Source: Alkalilimnicola ehrlichii (GTDB lineage Bacteria; Pseudomonadota; Gammaproteobacteria; Nitrococcales; AK92). Taken from it: 64,000 nucleotides of DNA. A program made the position numbers and the translations under genes. The stretch lies in assembly GCF_003399765.1 (NCBI RefSeq), contig NZ_NFZV01000003.1, forward strand, positions 124,001 through 188,000, read 5' to 3'. Of the stretch, positions 17,366-24,940 are shown piece after piece; within the stretch, counting starts at the first letter, position 1; every line of letters starts with the position of its first letter. The notes under the pieces were generated by a model. It was not told the origin of the DNA and made no database searches. It was given only the letters and a program-made list of their open reading frames with translations.

Positions 17366-17381
17366 TTGGCATTAACACAGC
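17366..17381 (+). promoter_or_regulatory. Candidate sigma-54-like site near flgA
   Basis: TTGGCATTAACACAGC matches the -24 half (TTGGCA) perfectly and keeps GG-N10-GC spacing, but the -12 half lacks the TT before GC. The predicted transcription start would fall at or just past the ATG used for flgA at 17391, so either the site is spurious or flgA starts at a later GTG/TTG codon. Confidence 0.25.
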
Positions 17382-17390
17382 GATTTGGCG

Positions 17391-18188
17391 ATGAAAACAC
17401 GATCGAAATGGCATTGTCGCGGCGGTACATTTCCGGTTTTGACCGTGGCGAAGCTCAAAAGCGGAAATTCTGTTTCCGCTCGGAGCCTCTTGATAGGAAT
17501 CGCATTGGTTACGAGTTTCCTGTCCTTCGGTGTCCAGGCAGAGGTTGAGGCGCAGGTCGAGCGGGCGCTCGATCGCTATTTAAAAAGTGCGGTCGGGCAG
17601 GAGGCCGCCCGGCGTGGGTGGGAGAGCTTCACGCTCGAACAGCAGCTTCGCCTGCCGGCTAATGTCGATCGGTTTGCCGCCTGTCGTCGATCGCTTGAGG
17701 TAACGCCGCAGCGTGTGCAGGAGGCATTCGCCGAGCGGCAGCGTTTCGAAGTGACTTGTGTAGAACCGCAGTGGCGCTTCTACGTGGCTACTCAGGTCAG
17801 CGTTGTTATGCCGGCCGTTCAAGCTCGCACGATTATCGACCGGGGCCAAGTATTATCGATGGACGATGTCGCCTTGGAGCCGACCAATATCAGCCGCCTG
17901 CGGCAGGGGTTTTATCATCGGCTTGAGGAGGTGACAGGCCAGGCCGCCTCTCGGCGCATCAGAGCCGGCCAACCTCTGACGCCGGCGTTGATCGAGGAGC
18001 CGCCGGCAGTGAGGCGCGGCCAGCGGGTGAGGATTGTTGCCACCCATCACGGGATCGAGGCGTCCACCTTGGGCGAGGCGCTCGGCGAAGGCCGGGTCGG
18101 CGATGTGATACGGGTGAAAAATATCTCCAGCGAGCAGACGATTCACGCCAAAATCGTTGGCCCCGGTGTCGTTACGAGTACCTTCTGA
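17391..18188 (+). CDS. flgA: Flagellar basal body P-ring chaperone FlgA
   Basis: FlgA is a periplasmic chaperone for P-ring assembly. A hydrophobic signal sequence (ALVTSFLSFGVQA, cleaved near residue 50 from the ATG) precedes an AFP/SAF-like domain: ARTIIDRGQVLSMDDVALEP, then ASRRIRAGQPLTPALIEEPP and the C-terminal GEALGEGRVGDVIRVKN, all typical FlgA patterns. The ATG at 17391 gives 265 residues with an unusually long ~30-residue n-region before the hydrophobic core, so the real start may be downstream, for instance at a GTG near 17451. It is divergent from flgB, as in many flagellar loci. Confidence 0.9.
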   Translation: MKTRSKWHCRGGTFPVLTVAKLKSGNSVSARSLLIGIALVTSFLSFGVQAEVEAQVERALDRYLKSAVGQEAARRGWESFTLEQQLRLPANVDRFAACRRSLEVTPQRVQEAFAERQRFEVTCVEPQWRFYVATQVSVVMPAVQARTIIDRGQVLSMDDVALEPTNISRLRQGFYHRLEEVTGQAASRRIRAGQPLTPALIEEPPAVRRGQRVRIVATHHGIEASTLGEALGEGRVGDVIRVKNISSEQTIHAKIVGPGVVTSTF

Positions 18189-18355
18189 TGTCGAGGTGGC
18201 CGACTTAGGTTTTTGTTTTAAAAGAGAATATGTGTTTTTCTGAAGAAATTTTCATTCCCGCCTTAATTCTGGATGCTCCGCGGTCGCTCTACCCCTTTGG
18301 CCGGCACTGAAAAACAGTCAGCGCCTTGGTAACAAACGAGTGGAAGGATCATCCT

Positions 18356-19189
18356 ATGTCTCTGTCGATTCATACCAATTACTCTGCTCTGGTCACCCAG
18401 ACCAGCCTCAACCGCACCAACGACGCGCTGTCGCTCAGCCAGCAGCGTCTGGGTACCGGCTACCGCATCAACTCCGCTGCCGACGACGCAGCGGGCCTGC
18501 AGATTGCTGCCCGTCTGGAAGCTCAGACCCGCGGCATGAGCGTGGCTTCCCGTAACTCGCAAGACGCCATCTCCCTGCTGCAGACCGCCGAAGGCGCGAT
18601 GGACGAAATGTCCAACATCGTGCTGCGTATGCGCGACCTTGCCCTGCAAGCTGCGAACGAAACCAACGGCGAAACCGAGCGTAACGCGCTGGACGCCGAG
18701 TACCAGCAGTTGATCGGCGAGCTGAACAACATTCTGGACAACACCTCCTACGGTGCCAACAACCCGCTGTTCACCGCAGACGGTGTGTTCTCCGATGACG
18801 TTCGCCTGCAGATCGGTGCTTCCGCTGCGGAAGAGCTGACCATCACCGGCATCGACCTGGACGACATCGACCCCACCGCTTTGGGTGATATCGGCGGTGC
18901 CGACTCCACCAACGCGGTTGCCGAGCTGGCCGAGCTGGACGACCTGATCGATGCGATCAGCTCCGCTCGTGGTGAATTCGGTGCTTACATGAACCGTCTG
19001 AACCACACCATCAACAACCTGGCTAACATGGGCAACAACACCGACGCTGCGCGTGGCCGTATCATGGACACCGACTTCGCGTCCGAAAGTGCCCAGCTCA
19101 GCAAGCAGTCCATGCTGATGCAGTCCGGCCTGAGCATGCTGCGTCAGACGTCGCAGATGCCGAACATGATCATGACCCTGCTCAGCTAA
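18356..19189 (+). CDS. Flagellin (short, lateral type)
   Basis: This 277-residue protein is the filament subunit. It has the full flagellin N-terminal domain (SLSIHTNYSALVTQTSLNRT, RLGTGYRINSAADDAAGLQI) and C-terminal D0/D1 (YMNRLNHTINNLANMGNNTD, ending with LSMLRQTSQMPNMIMTLLS), with almost no D2/D3 surface domain. The ATG at 18356 is preceded by GGAAGGA; an upstream in-frame codon at 18326 has no such site. Codon use is strongly biased to CTG, CGT and AAC compared with its neighbours, typical of a very highly expressed gene. A strong terminator follows. Position next to the flg operon recalls lafA of lateral systems. I see no clear sigma-28 promoter upstream. Confidence 0.96.
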   Translation: MSLSIHTNYSALVTQTSLNRTNDALSLSQQRLGTGYRINSAADDAAGLQIAARLEAQTRGMSVASRNSQDAISLLQTAEGAMDEMSNIVLRMRDLALQAANETNGETERNALDAEYQQLIGELNNILDNTSYGANNPLFTADGVFSDDVRLQIGASAAEELTITGIDLDDIDPTALGDIGGADSTNAVAELAELDDLIDAISSARGEFGAYMNRLNHTINNLANMGNNTDAARGRIMDTDFASESAQLSKQSMLMQSGLSMLRQTSQMPNMIMTLLS

Positions 19190-19206
19190 GCAGCGCGTTA
19201 TGTCAT

Positions 19207-19235
19207 AACGCCCCGGCGCTGCGTCGGGGCGTTTT
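19207..19235 (+). terminator. Rho-independent terminator after flagellin
   Basis: A perfect 9-bp stem (AACGCCCCG / CGGGGCGTT) with a 9-base loop followed by TTT lies 17 bases past the flagellin stop. This is a strong intrinsic terminator and isolates the filament transcript. Confidence 0.9.
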
Positions 19236-19586
19236 CCCGCTACCGCCGAGCCGCCCAGGCTATTCCGGCGGCGTTGTCGATGTCTGGAATTCGGACGTAG
19301 TTCACATTCCGCCTCTATCCCCCGCCTTCGCGTATCACTAAGCTATAGGCCAGTCGTTGTGTATTGCACAGCGAACGGCAGTAGCCCGTAGCCCTAATTA
19401 AGGACGAGTACAGCCGCTTAGCGGCATGACAGCAGCGTGTTCGTCTGTAACCGCGAGCGCGGCTAAGGGCGCACTATCGGAAAGGAATCAACCTTCGGGC
19501 TTTTGGCTGGCTTGCGAACGATCGGGCAATAACAACTCAAGTGCCCGTTAGAGGATCGTATCGGTAAGCCATAAGAGGTTGTGGGT
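19236..19586. other. Intergenic region between flagellin and wHTH regulator
   Basis: About 350 bases after the flagellin terminator carry no convincing gene. The stretch is moderately GC-rich with several short inverted repeats (for example around 19420-19460), so it likely holds the promoter of the regulator and possibly a small RNA, but nothing diagnostic was seen. Confidence 0.4.
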
Positions 19587-20018
19587 ATGCGGAACAATAA
19601 TAACTTCCTTTTCGAGACAGCAGCGGATTTGCCCTATGCAATTCTCAAAGCTAGCGCCGCGGGCGGCGACATCTATTTTTATCCTACCTTGTACCAGTTG
19701 ACGTTGATGGACGGCGAGGTCGAGCGTCGAGTCGACCTCGGTTACGCCGGCAGCCGTATTCTGGAACGTTTATTGATGAGCGCCGGGGAGCTGGTGCCGC
19801 GCGAAGAGTTGCTGCGTTACGCGTGGGCCGATCGTGTGGTCAGCGACGGCAGCCTGAACCAACAGATCTACGTGCTGCGCAAGGTTCTGGGCGACGAGAA
19901 AAAACGCGCCATCATCCAGACCTTGCCGCGCCGCGGCTACATGCTTAACCCGCGCGCCGTGTTTCGCCCCGCCGCCGACGAGCCTGCCCTCGCCCAAGCT
20001 CCGCTGGTTCCCCGGTAG
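19587..20018 (+). CDS. Stand-alone winged-helix DNA-binding protein (OmpR/ToxR/CadC type)
   Basis: The 143-residue protein has a trans_reg_C winged helix at about residues 30-120: LERLLMSAGELVPREELLRY, then SLNQQIYVLRKVLGDEKKRA and TLPRRGYMLN, the typical recognition helix and wing. There is no receiver domain and no membrane segment, so it is neither a classic response regulator nor a full ToxR/CadC protein. The ATG at 19587 has AGAGG 9 bases upstream; a GTG at 19581 is an alternative. Its place directly after the flagellin gene recalls LafZ, a ToxR-like regulator of lateral flagella, so it could control this cluster; that is inference. Confidence 0.75.
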   Translation: MRNNNNFLFETAADLPYAILKASAAGGDIYFYPTLYQLTLMDGEVERRVDLGYAGSRILERLLMSAGELVPREELLRYAWADRVVSDGSLNQQIYVLRKVLGDEKKRAIIQTLPRRGYMLNPRAVFRPAADEPALAQAPLVPR

Positions 20019-20111
20019 GCCGCACCAGCCGGCCACTAGGGCGCGGTTGGGCCTGAGTCGCGGGGGCCGCAGGATAGAGAAGGAAAGCAGCTGTTTTCCG
20101 AGGCCTGCGGT

Positions 20112-21077
20112 ATGGCAAACCGTATCCTTACCCTAACGATGAACCCCACGGTTGATGTGACCGTTGCCGTCGATGCGCTCGTGCCGGAACACAAGCTGCG
20201 GACAGGGTCGGCTCGGTACGATCCCGGCGGTGGCGGTATTAACGTTGCCCGCGGCATTCATCGCTGTGGCGGCAACGTATTGGCGATCTATACCGCCGGC
20301 GGTGCCGTCGGCGAGATGTTGAGTTGCTTGTTGGGCGACGAAGGTTTGGCGCATTGCCCGATCCAGATTGGCCGGGTGACGCGAGAGTCGATCACCGTGC
20401 AGGCTTCCGATACCGGTGCGCATTATCGATTTGTCCTGCCTGGGCCCGAGCTTACGCTCGACGAAACCGAGCGGTGTTTGCGCGCAATGCGCGATCGCGC
20501 CGAGTCTCGCCACTGGTTGGCCAGCGGGAGCTTGCCGCCTGGGGTTGGCGTTGACTTTTACGCGCGCCTTGCGCGCGCGGCGCGCGGTGCCGGTGCTCGT
20601 TTGTTTCTGGATACTTCCGGCGAGCCGTTACGGGCGGCGCTGGCAGAAGGCGTATATATGATAAAGCCCAACCTTGCCGAGCTGGCGGAGCTTTGGGGGC
20701 TTGCCGATGCCCAAGGCTTTGACCGTCGAGCTGCCTGCCGCGAGTTGGTGGCGCAAGGCGGGGTGGAGGTGGTGGTTTTATCGCTGGGTGCCGAGGGTGC
20801 TTTGTTGACCGATTGCCGACAGCAGCTGCACATACCTGCACCGCCCGTGCGGGCCGATAGCGTTGTCGGAGCCGGAGATAGTTTTATGGCGCTGTTCGTT
20901 CTACAACAGGCGCGCGGAATGACGACGGTACAAGCGACCCACTATGGCGTGGCCGCGGGCACCGCGGCGGCACTGACGCCCGCAACCGCGCTTTTCCGCC
21001 CAGAAGATATCGATACGCTATGCGTGGAGATCGGCTGCGAGAGCGCCGAGGGCGCCAGCGGGCGCCCTCGGCGTTGA
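20112..21077 (+). CDS. pfkB: PfkB-family sugar kinase (6-phosphofructokinase II / 1-phosphofructokinase type)
   Basis: A 321-residue ribokinase-family kinase. The N-terminus ILTLTMNPTVDVTVAVDALV and the glycine block DPGGGGINVARGIHRCGG are typical of PfkB/FruK; the C-terminal signature VVGAGDSFMALFVLQQ contains the catalytic base Asp (GAGDS) and the anion hole. Length is normal. The substrate is a phosphorylated sugar, most likely fructose-6-phosphate (PfkB of E. coli is closest in pattern), but FruK and LacC cannot be excluded. It converges on the GAPDH gene (21098), 20 bases away, which fits a glycolytic role. Confidence 0.85.
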   Translation: MANRILTLTMNPTVDVTVAVDALVPEHKLRTGSARYDPGGGGINVARGIHRCGGNVLAIYTAGGAVGEMLSCLLGDEGLAHCPIQIGRVTRESITVQASDTGAHYRFVLPGPELTLDETERCLRAMRDRAESRHWLASGSLPPGVGVDFYARLARAARGAGARLFLDTSGEPLRAALAEGVYMIKPNLAELAELWGLADAQGFDRRAACRELVAQGGVEVVVLSLGAEGALLTDCRQQLHIPAPPVRADSVVGAGDSFMALFVLQQARGMTTVQATHYGVAAGTAAALTPATALFRPEDIDTLCVEIGCESAEGASGRPRR

Positions 21078-21097
21078 CGGTAGCGTATCGCGTGCGC

Positions 21098-22546
21098 TTA
21101 CGGCAGGTTGGGGAAGCAGATGCCGACCATTTCCTGCATTACGCGAACCACCTGGCAGCTGTAGCCGAACTCGTTGTCGTACCAAACGTACAACACGCAT
21201 TTATCGCCATTGACGATGGTGGAGGCGGAATCGACAACACCGGCGTGACGCGAGCCGACCAGGTCGCTGGAGACTAGCTCGGTGGAGGCGGTGTAGTCGA
21301 TCTGCTCTTGTAGCTCGGAATGTAAGGCGATATCGCGCAGATAAGCGTTAAGCTCTTCCTTGCTGGTTTCCCGGCCCAGGCTTAAGTTGAGTACGGCCAT
21401 CGATACGTTCGGCGTCGGTACCCGGATCGCATTGCCGGTGAGCTTGCCTTTGAGTTCGGGTAGCGCTTTCGCAACGGCCTTGGCCGCCCCGGTTTCGGTC
21501 AGCACCATGTTAAGGGCGGCGCCACGGCCGCGGCGGGCACCGGGATGGTAGTTGTCGATCAGGTTCTGGTCGTTGGTGTAGGAGTGCACCGTCTCTACAT
21601 GACCATGTTGAATCCCGTATTCGTCGTTCAGCGCTTTGAGTACCGGTACGATGGCGTTAGTGGTGCAGCTTGCCGCCGAGACGATCTTCTCGTCGCCTTT
21701 GATGTCGTTATGGTTGACGCCGTAAACGATGTTCGGCAGATCGCCTTTGCCCGGTGCCGTCAGCAGCACCTTGGAAACGCCCTTCGACTTCAGGTGCAGG
21801 CTTAAGCCTTCTTCGTCGCGCCACTTACCGGTGTTATCGACCACTAGGGCATCTTCGATGCCGTACTGGGTGTAGTCGATGGTGTCCGGCGAGTCGGCAT
21901 AGATAATTTGGATGAAGTTACCGTTGGCGATGATGGCGTTGGCGTCCTCCAGCGTGTGGATGGTGCCGTTGAATGGGCCGTGTACCGAGTCGCGGCGCAG
22001 AAGGCTGGCGCGTTTTTCGATGTCGTGGCCTTTGCCTTTGCGAACCACAATGGCGCGTAAACGCATTTTGTTGCCGCTGCCGGTGCGCTCGATCAGCAGG
22101 CGCGCGAGCAGCCGGCCGATCCGGCCGAAGCCGTAGAGCACGACGTCTTGGGGTTTGTCGAGCTGTAGTTTGCCGCGGCCGCCGAGGATGTTGGCCAGCT
22201 TGCGTTTGAGGTAGTCCTCAATGGACTCTTCTTTTTCTGCTTCGTTGAGATAGCCCGTGGTCAGCTTGCCAAGGTCGATACGGGCGGGGGACAGCTCCAT
22301 CTTGCTGAGCTGTTCCAAAATAGGAAAGCTGTTGTGGATGGACAGGCCTTCCGTTTCGTACTGCTTAACGAAACGATGGGCTTTAAGAATATCGATGGTG
22401 GTGCAGTTGATCAGCGGGCGGCCATAGATGCGTAGGACAATTCCTTTGTCCCTATAGAGTTTGCCGATCATCGGCAGCATGCGTTCGGCGAGTTCCTGGC
22501 GCTGGGTCCAGTCGTTGAGATAGGCGTCTGGCGCTTTTTGGTTCAT
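21098..22546 (-). CDS. gap: Glyceraldehyde-3-phosphate dehydrogenase, long form
   Basis: This 482-residue protein is a GAPDH of the long type found in pseudomonads and related bacteria, with ~130 extra N-terminal residues before the Rossmann fold. The NAD-binding start is VVLYGFGRIGRLLARLLIER at about residue 130; the catalytic Cys lies in SAASCTTNAIVPVLKALND, and YTNDQNLIDNYHPGARRGRG and ASTELVSSDLVGSRHAGVVD follow the GAPDH pattern. It oxidises glyceraldehyde-3-phosphate to 1,3-bisphosphoglycerate. Whether it works in glycolysis or gluconeogenesis cannot be told. It is convergent with the PfkB gene. Confidence 0.94.
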   Translation of the reverse strand: MNQKAPDAYLNDWTQRQELAERMLPMIGKLYRDKGIVLRIYGRPLINCTTIDILKAHRFVKQYETEGLSIHNSFPILEQLSKMELSPARIDLGKLTTGYLNEAEKEESIEDYLKRKLANILGGRGKLQLDKPQDVVLYGFGRIGRLLARLLIERTGSGNKMRLRAIVVRKGKGHDIEKRASLLRRDSVHGPFNGTIHTLEDANAIIANGNFIQIIYADSPDTIDYTQYGIEDALVVDNTGKWRDEEGLSLHLKSKGVSKVLLTAPGKGDLPNIVYGVNHNDIKGDEKIVSAASCTTNAIVPVLKALNDEYGIQHGHVETVHSYTNDQNLIDNYHPGARRGRGAALNMVLTETGAAKAVAKALPELKGKLTGNAIRVPTPNVSMAVLNLSLGRETSKEELNAYLRDIALHSELQEQIDYTASTELVSSDLVGSRHAGVVDSASTIVNGDKCVLYVWYDNEFGYSCQVVRVMQEMVGICFPNLP

Positions 22547-22874
22547 GAGTGCTCCGTGATTGCCTGGCTTTTAAGGTGGGCCCGCGGAAGCCGCCGTGCC
22601 GGAAAAGCCGGACGCGGCGATTTCCTGCCTCACTGCGTAGAAGACGTCGTTGAATGGCAGACGCCTCTCGACGGGGGCGGATTTTACGAAAAACCGCGCT
22701 CCACGTCATCTGGCAGTTGCGCCTGCTGTGCTACGTAATTGGTTGAACGAGAACGAGTATGCGAAATATACCACGTTTCGCGTGAGGAAAATGAGAGCTT
22801 GCTTATCAACCTGGCGGGCAATCTGCCGATATTAGAAGTTGCGAATGTTTAGCTAACGAGCCGAACAGTTTTAC
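22547..22874. other. Divergent intergenic region upstream of gap
   Basis: About 330 bases between the gap start and a plus-strand gene of unknown function. It must hold both promoters. I see AT-rich stretches near 22740-22800 but no site I can name with confidence, and no small gene. Confidence 0.3.
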
Positions 22875-23360
22875 ATGACTGCATTGACCGGGCCTTTGGG
22901 CAACCATCGACATTATCTGACGCACATTGCGCTTGCCAACTGCATGGATTATTTGCGGGTGAGGCGCGAACACGCCGAGGCGGGAGACACGGGGTTGGTT
23001 GCGCGGTTTCAACAGCTGCGTTATTTCCTCAATGCGCTGGAGTCGTTGGATAATATCATCGAGTACTACTATCGAGAGTGCAGCGAGCGTCTGCCGTATG
23101 CTTCTCTCGATGCGTATCGCGATGCCGTACACCAGCACTATCCGGATTTGCGGGAAGCGGCTGAGCTTGCGGCAGCCTACCGTTGCGGTACGCTTGCGTT
23201 ACAAGCGGACTTCGACTGGGCTTTGCTGATGCCCGACACCGATGGCGAGCTGGCATGGCCGGTAGCGGGCCACGATCGCTTATTCGATAAAGTGCTGCGC
23301 TTTTGGTTGGCTTATCAACAGAACATCAGTCTTGATCCGCTAGCGTTAGCCAGCGATTGA
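22875..23360 (+). CDS. Protein of unknown function (161 aa)
   Basis: I do not recognise the family. The soluble, mostly helical protein is rich in aromatic and acidic residues, with clusters such as LESLDNIIEYYYRECSER and HDRLFDKVLRFWLAYQQN, and has no signal peptide or membrane segment. Codon use matches the neighbours and the frame is clean over 161 codons, so it is likely a true gene. It stands alone: gap is divergent on the left and a PanB-like gene follows 170 bases to the right. The ATG at 22875 is the first in frame. Confidence 0.65.
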   Translation: MTALTGPLGNHRHYLTHIALANCMDYLRVRREHAEAGDTGLVARFQQLRYFLNALESLDNIIEYYYRECSERLPYASLDAYRDAVHQHYPDLREAAELAAAYRCGTLALQADFDWALLMPDTDGELAWPVAGHDRLFDKVLRFWLAYQQNISLDPLALASD

Positions 23361-23610
23361 AGTGCTGCCGGCTTTGCCGGTGCCTTGTCTGGATGCTGCA
23401 AGATTTTCTAGCCGATAACCCGCTCGGTGCCCGATAGCAGCCCTTGTTGTATATCAGGAAGCATTGATGTAGGGCCGCCCCTCCTCCATTTACTCCCTGT
23501 TTTGCGCCGGCTAAAGCCGGGTTTTCGGTTCCGTGTCAGCTAGCGGCCTGTCTCCAACGGTCTATCGGCTGATGCGGAGCATTCAAGCGATGTCACGGAT
23601 GAGGCGATCG

Positions 23611-24471
23611 ATGGGTAAGCATGAAAGGACGAAGCGGTTAGAAACTCCCGATATCAAAGCGATGAAAGGACGTCAGCGCTTAGTGGGCTTGACTGCGCAC
23701 TCCAAGTGTATGGCGGAGGTCGTCGACCCTTATGTGGATTTGATTTTCGTTGGCGATGCGGCGGCCATGGTGTGCTATGGCCATGCCAATACCTTGCCGA
23801 TGTCCCTGGAGTTAATCATTGCACACGCGCAAGCGGCGGTACGAGGCGCAAAGACGGCTTGCGTGGTGGTCGATTTGCCATTTGGCAGCTACGAGGAGTC
23901 GCCCCGCCAGGCGTTTCGCTCAGCGGCCCGTATCCTGGCAGAGTCCGGGGCGCAGGCGGTGAAACTCGAAGGCGGCCGCGAAATGCGCGATACCGTGCAG
24001 TTCTTGGTCGACCGCGGGATTCCGGTTATGGGCCACATCGGTTTAATGCCGCAATATGTGAATGCAACCGGCGGATTCCGCACGCAGGGGCGCGAGCCGG
24101 GCGGGGCTCGCCGGCTGGTTCAGGATGCTATGGCTTTGGCCAATGCCGGTGTTTTTGCCGTACTCATAGAGGCGACTTGCGAACCTGTCGCCAGAGATAT
24201 CAGTACGCGTTTATCCATCCCCACCATTGGGGTTGGCGCTTCCCCCTGCTGCGACGGTCAAGTGTTAGTGACCGAGGACATGCTCGGTTTGTTTGTCGAC
24301 TTTACGCCCCGCTTCGTAAAGCGCTACGCTCAACTTGGAAAGCAAGCCGAACAGGCCGTTGCTTGCTATGCGGCGGACGTGCGCAATCGTCGCTTCCCGA
24401 GCATGGAGCATTGTTTTGGCGCTGCGAGCGCGACAGAAGCGTTAGTCGGCACGGCACGACGAGGCCGATGA
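23611..24471 (+). CDS. PanB-like 3-methyl-2-oxobutanoate hydroxymethyltransferase
   Basis: PanB makes ketopantoate from alpha-ketoisovalerate and methylene-THF in pantothenate synthesis. The protein (286 residues from the ATG at 23611, which has a purine-rich site upstream; earlier starts at 23533 or 23590 are possible) shows the TIM-barrel pattern: RLETPDIKAMKGRQRLVGLT, DLIFVGDAAAMVCYGHANTL, VVVDLPFGSYEESP, AVKLEGG, GHIGLMPQ and LIEATCEP. Equivalents of the metal/substrate Asp, Lys and Glu are kept, but the GDSLGMV..GHDST block of typical PanB is changed to GDAAAMV..GHANT. No panC is adjacent. It may be a PanB paralogue with altered substrate; hence no firm gene symbol. Confidence 0.75.
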   Translation: MGKHERTKRLETPDIKAMKGRQRLVGLTAHSKCMAEVVDPYVDLIFVGDAAAMVCYGHANTLPMSLELIIAHAQAAVRGAKTACVVVDLPFGSYEESPRQAFRSAARILAESGAQAVKLEGGREMRDTVQFLVDRGIPVMGHIGLMPQYVNATGGFRTQGREPGGARRLVQDAMALANAGVFAVLIEATCEPVARDISTRLSIPTIGVGASPCCDGQVLVTEDMLGLFVDFTPRFVKRYAQLGKQAEQAVACYAADVRNRRFPSMEHCFGAASATEALVGTARRGR

Positions 24472-24497
24472 ACGCTGCCGGCGGATGATGAACGAGC

Positions 24498-24752
24498 ATG
24501 GCAAAGATTAAAATCGACCTGCACGATTGTTTCAATAATGGCCGCAAGATCGATCAAGCCCTGCTGGGTGCGATGCAAGATGCCTGCAAAAAACGCGTGA
24601 AGCTGGTGGAAATCATTCACGGACGGGGCAGCGGTCAGTTGAAAAAGCGTGTTCTGAGGTTTTTGGAACAGCCTGATATTAAGGCTTTGTATCATCGGGT
24701 CGAGAAAGACACCAAGAATCCCGGCCGGTTGTTCGTTCATTTCCGGCATTAG
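24498..24752 (+). CDS. Small Smr-domain protein
   Basis: An 84-residue single Smr (small MutS-related) domain: the N-terminal IDLHDCFNNG gives the DLH motif and HGRGSGQLKKRV gives the HGxGxG motif, both needed for nuclease activity in characterised Smr proteins. It lies 26 bases after the PanB-like gene in the same direction and may be co-transcribed. The ATG at 24498 is preceded by a weak purine run. Cellular role is unknown; nucleic-acid nicking or ribosome-rescue related cleavage is known for other family members. Confidence 0.85.
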   Translation: MAKIKIDLHDCFNNGRKIDQALLGAMQDACKKRVKLVEIIHGRGSGQLKKRVLRFLEQPDIKALYHRVEKDTKNPGRLFVHFRH

Positions 24753-24847
24753 GCGGGTGGTGCTTGATAAGCATGGCTTATTCTCTGAGGCTTCGTGTTG
24801 CGTGGGTAGGGGTGGACGCTCAATGACCTACTAAAGCACGAAGAAGC

Positions 24848-24883
24848 AAAAAAGAGGCCGGCGAATGAGGGGGAGCCGGCCTC
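24848..24883 (-). terminator. Rho-independent terminator for yceI operon
   Basis: A 9-bp perfect stem (GAGGCCGGC / GCCGGCCTC) with a 12-base loop is followed on the minus strand by six Ts (A-run 24848-24853 on the plus strand). It lies downstream of yceI and may also help terminate the convergent Smr transcript. Confidence 0.85.
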
Positions 24884-24890
24884 TCAAAAG

Positions 24891-24917
24891 CGAGGAAAGC
24901 TCGGAGAGCTTTCCTCG
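24891..24917 (-). terminator. Second hairpin in tandem after yceI
   Basis: CGAGGAAAGCT and its exact reverse complement AGCTTTCCTCG enclose a 5-base loop, followed on the minus strand by a short T-run. Two strong hairpins 7 bases apart separate the convergent Smr and yceI genes. Confidence 0.7.
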
Positions 24918-24940
24918 TGGGGCTGTGGACCTTGCCAGTC

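Noticed and set aside
18189-18355. Sigma-28 promoter for the flagellin gene
   Set aside because: I found no pair of boxes near the consensus spacing; TTAAAA and GCCGGCA stretches are present but not in register.
18263-19006. 247-codon open frame on the minus strand across the flagellin gene
   Set aside because: It is antisense to a clearly coding, codon-biased flagellin; the product is low-complexity Gly/Val-rich and matches nothing.
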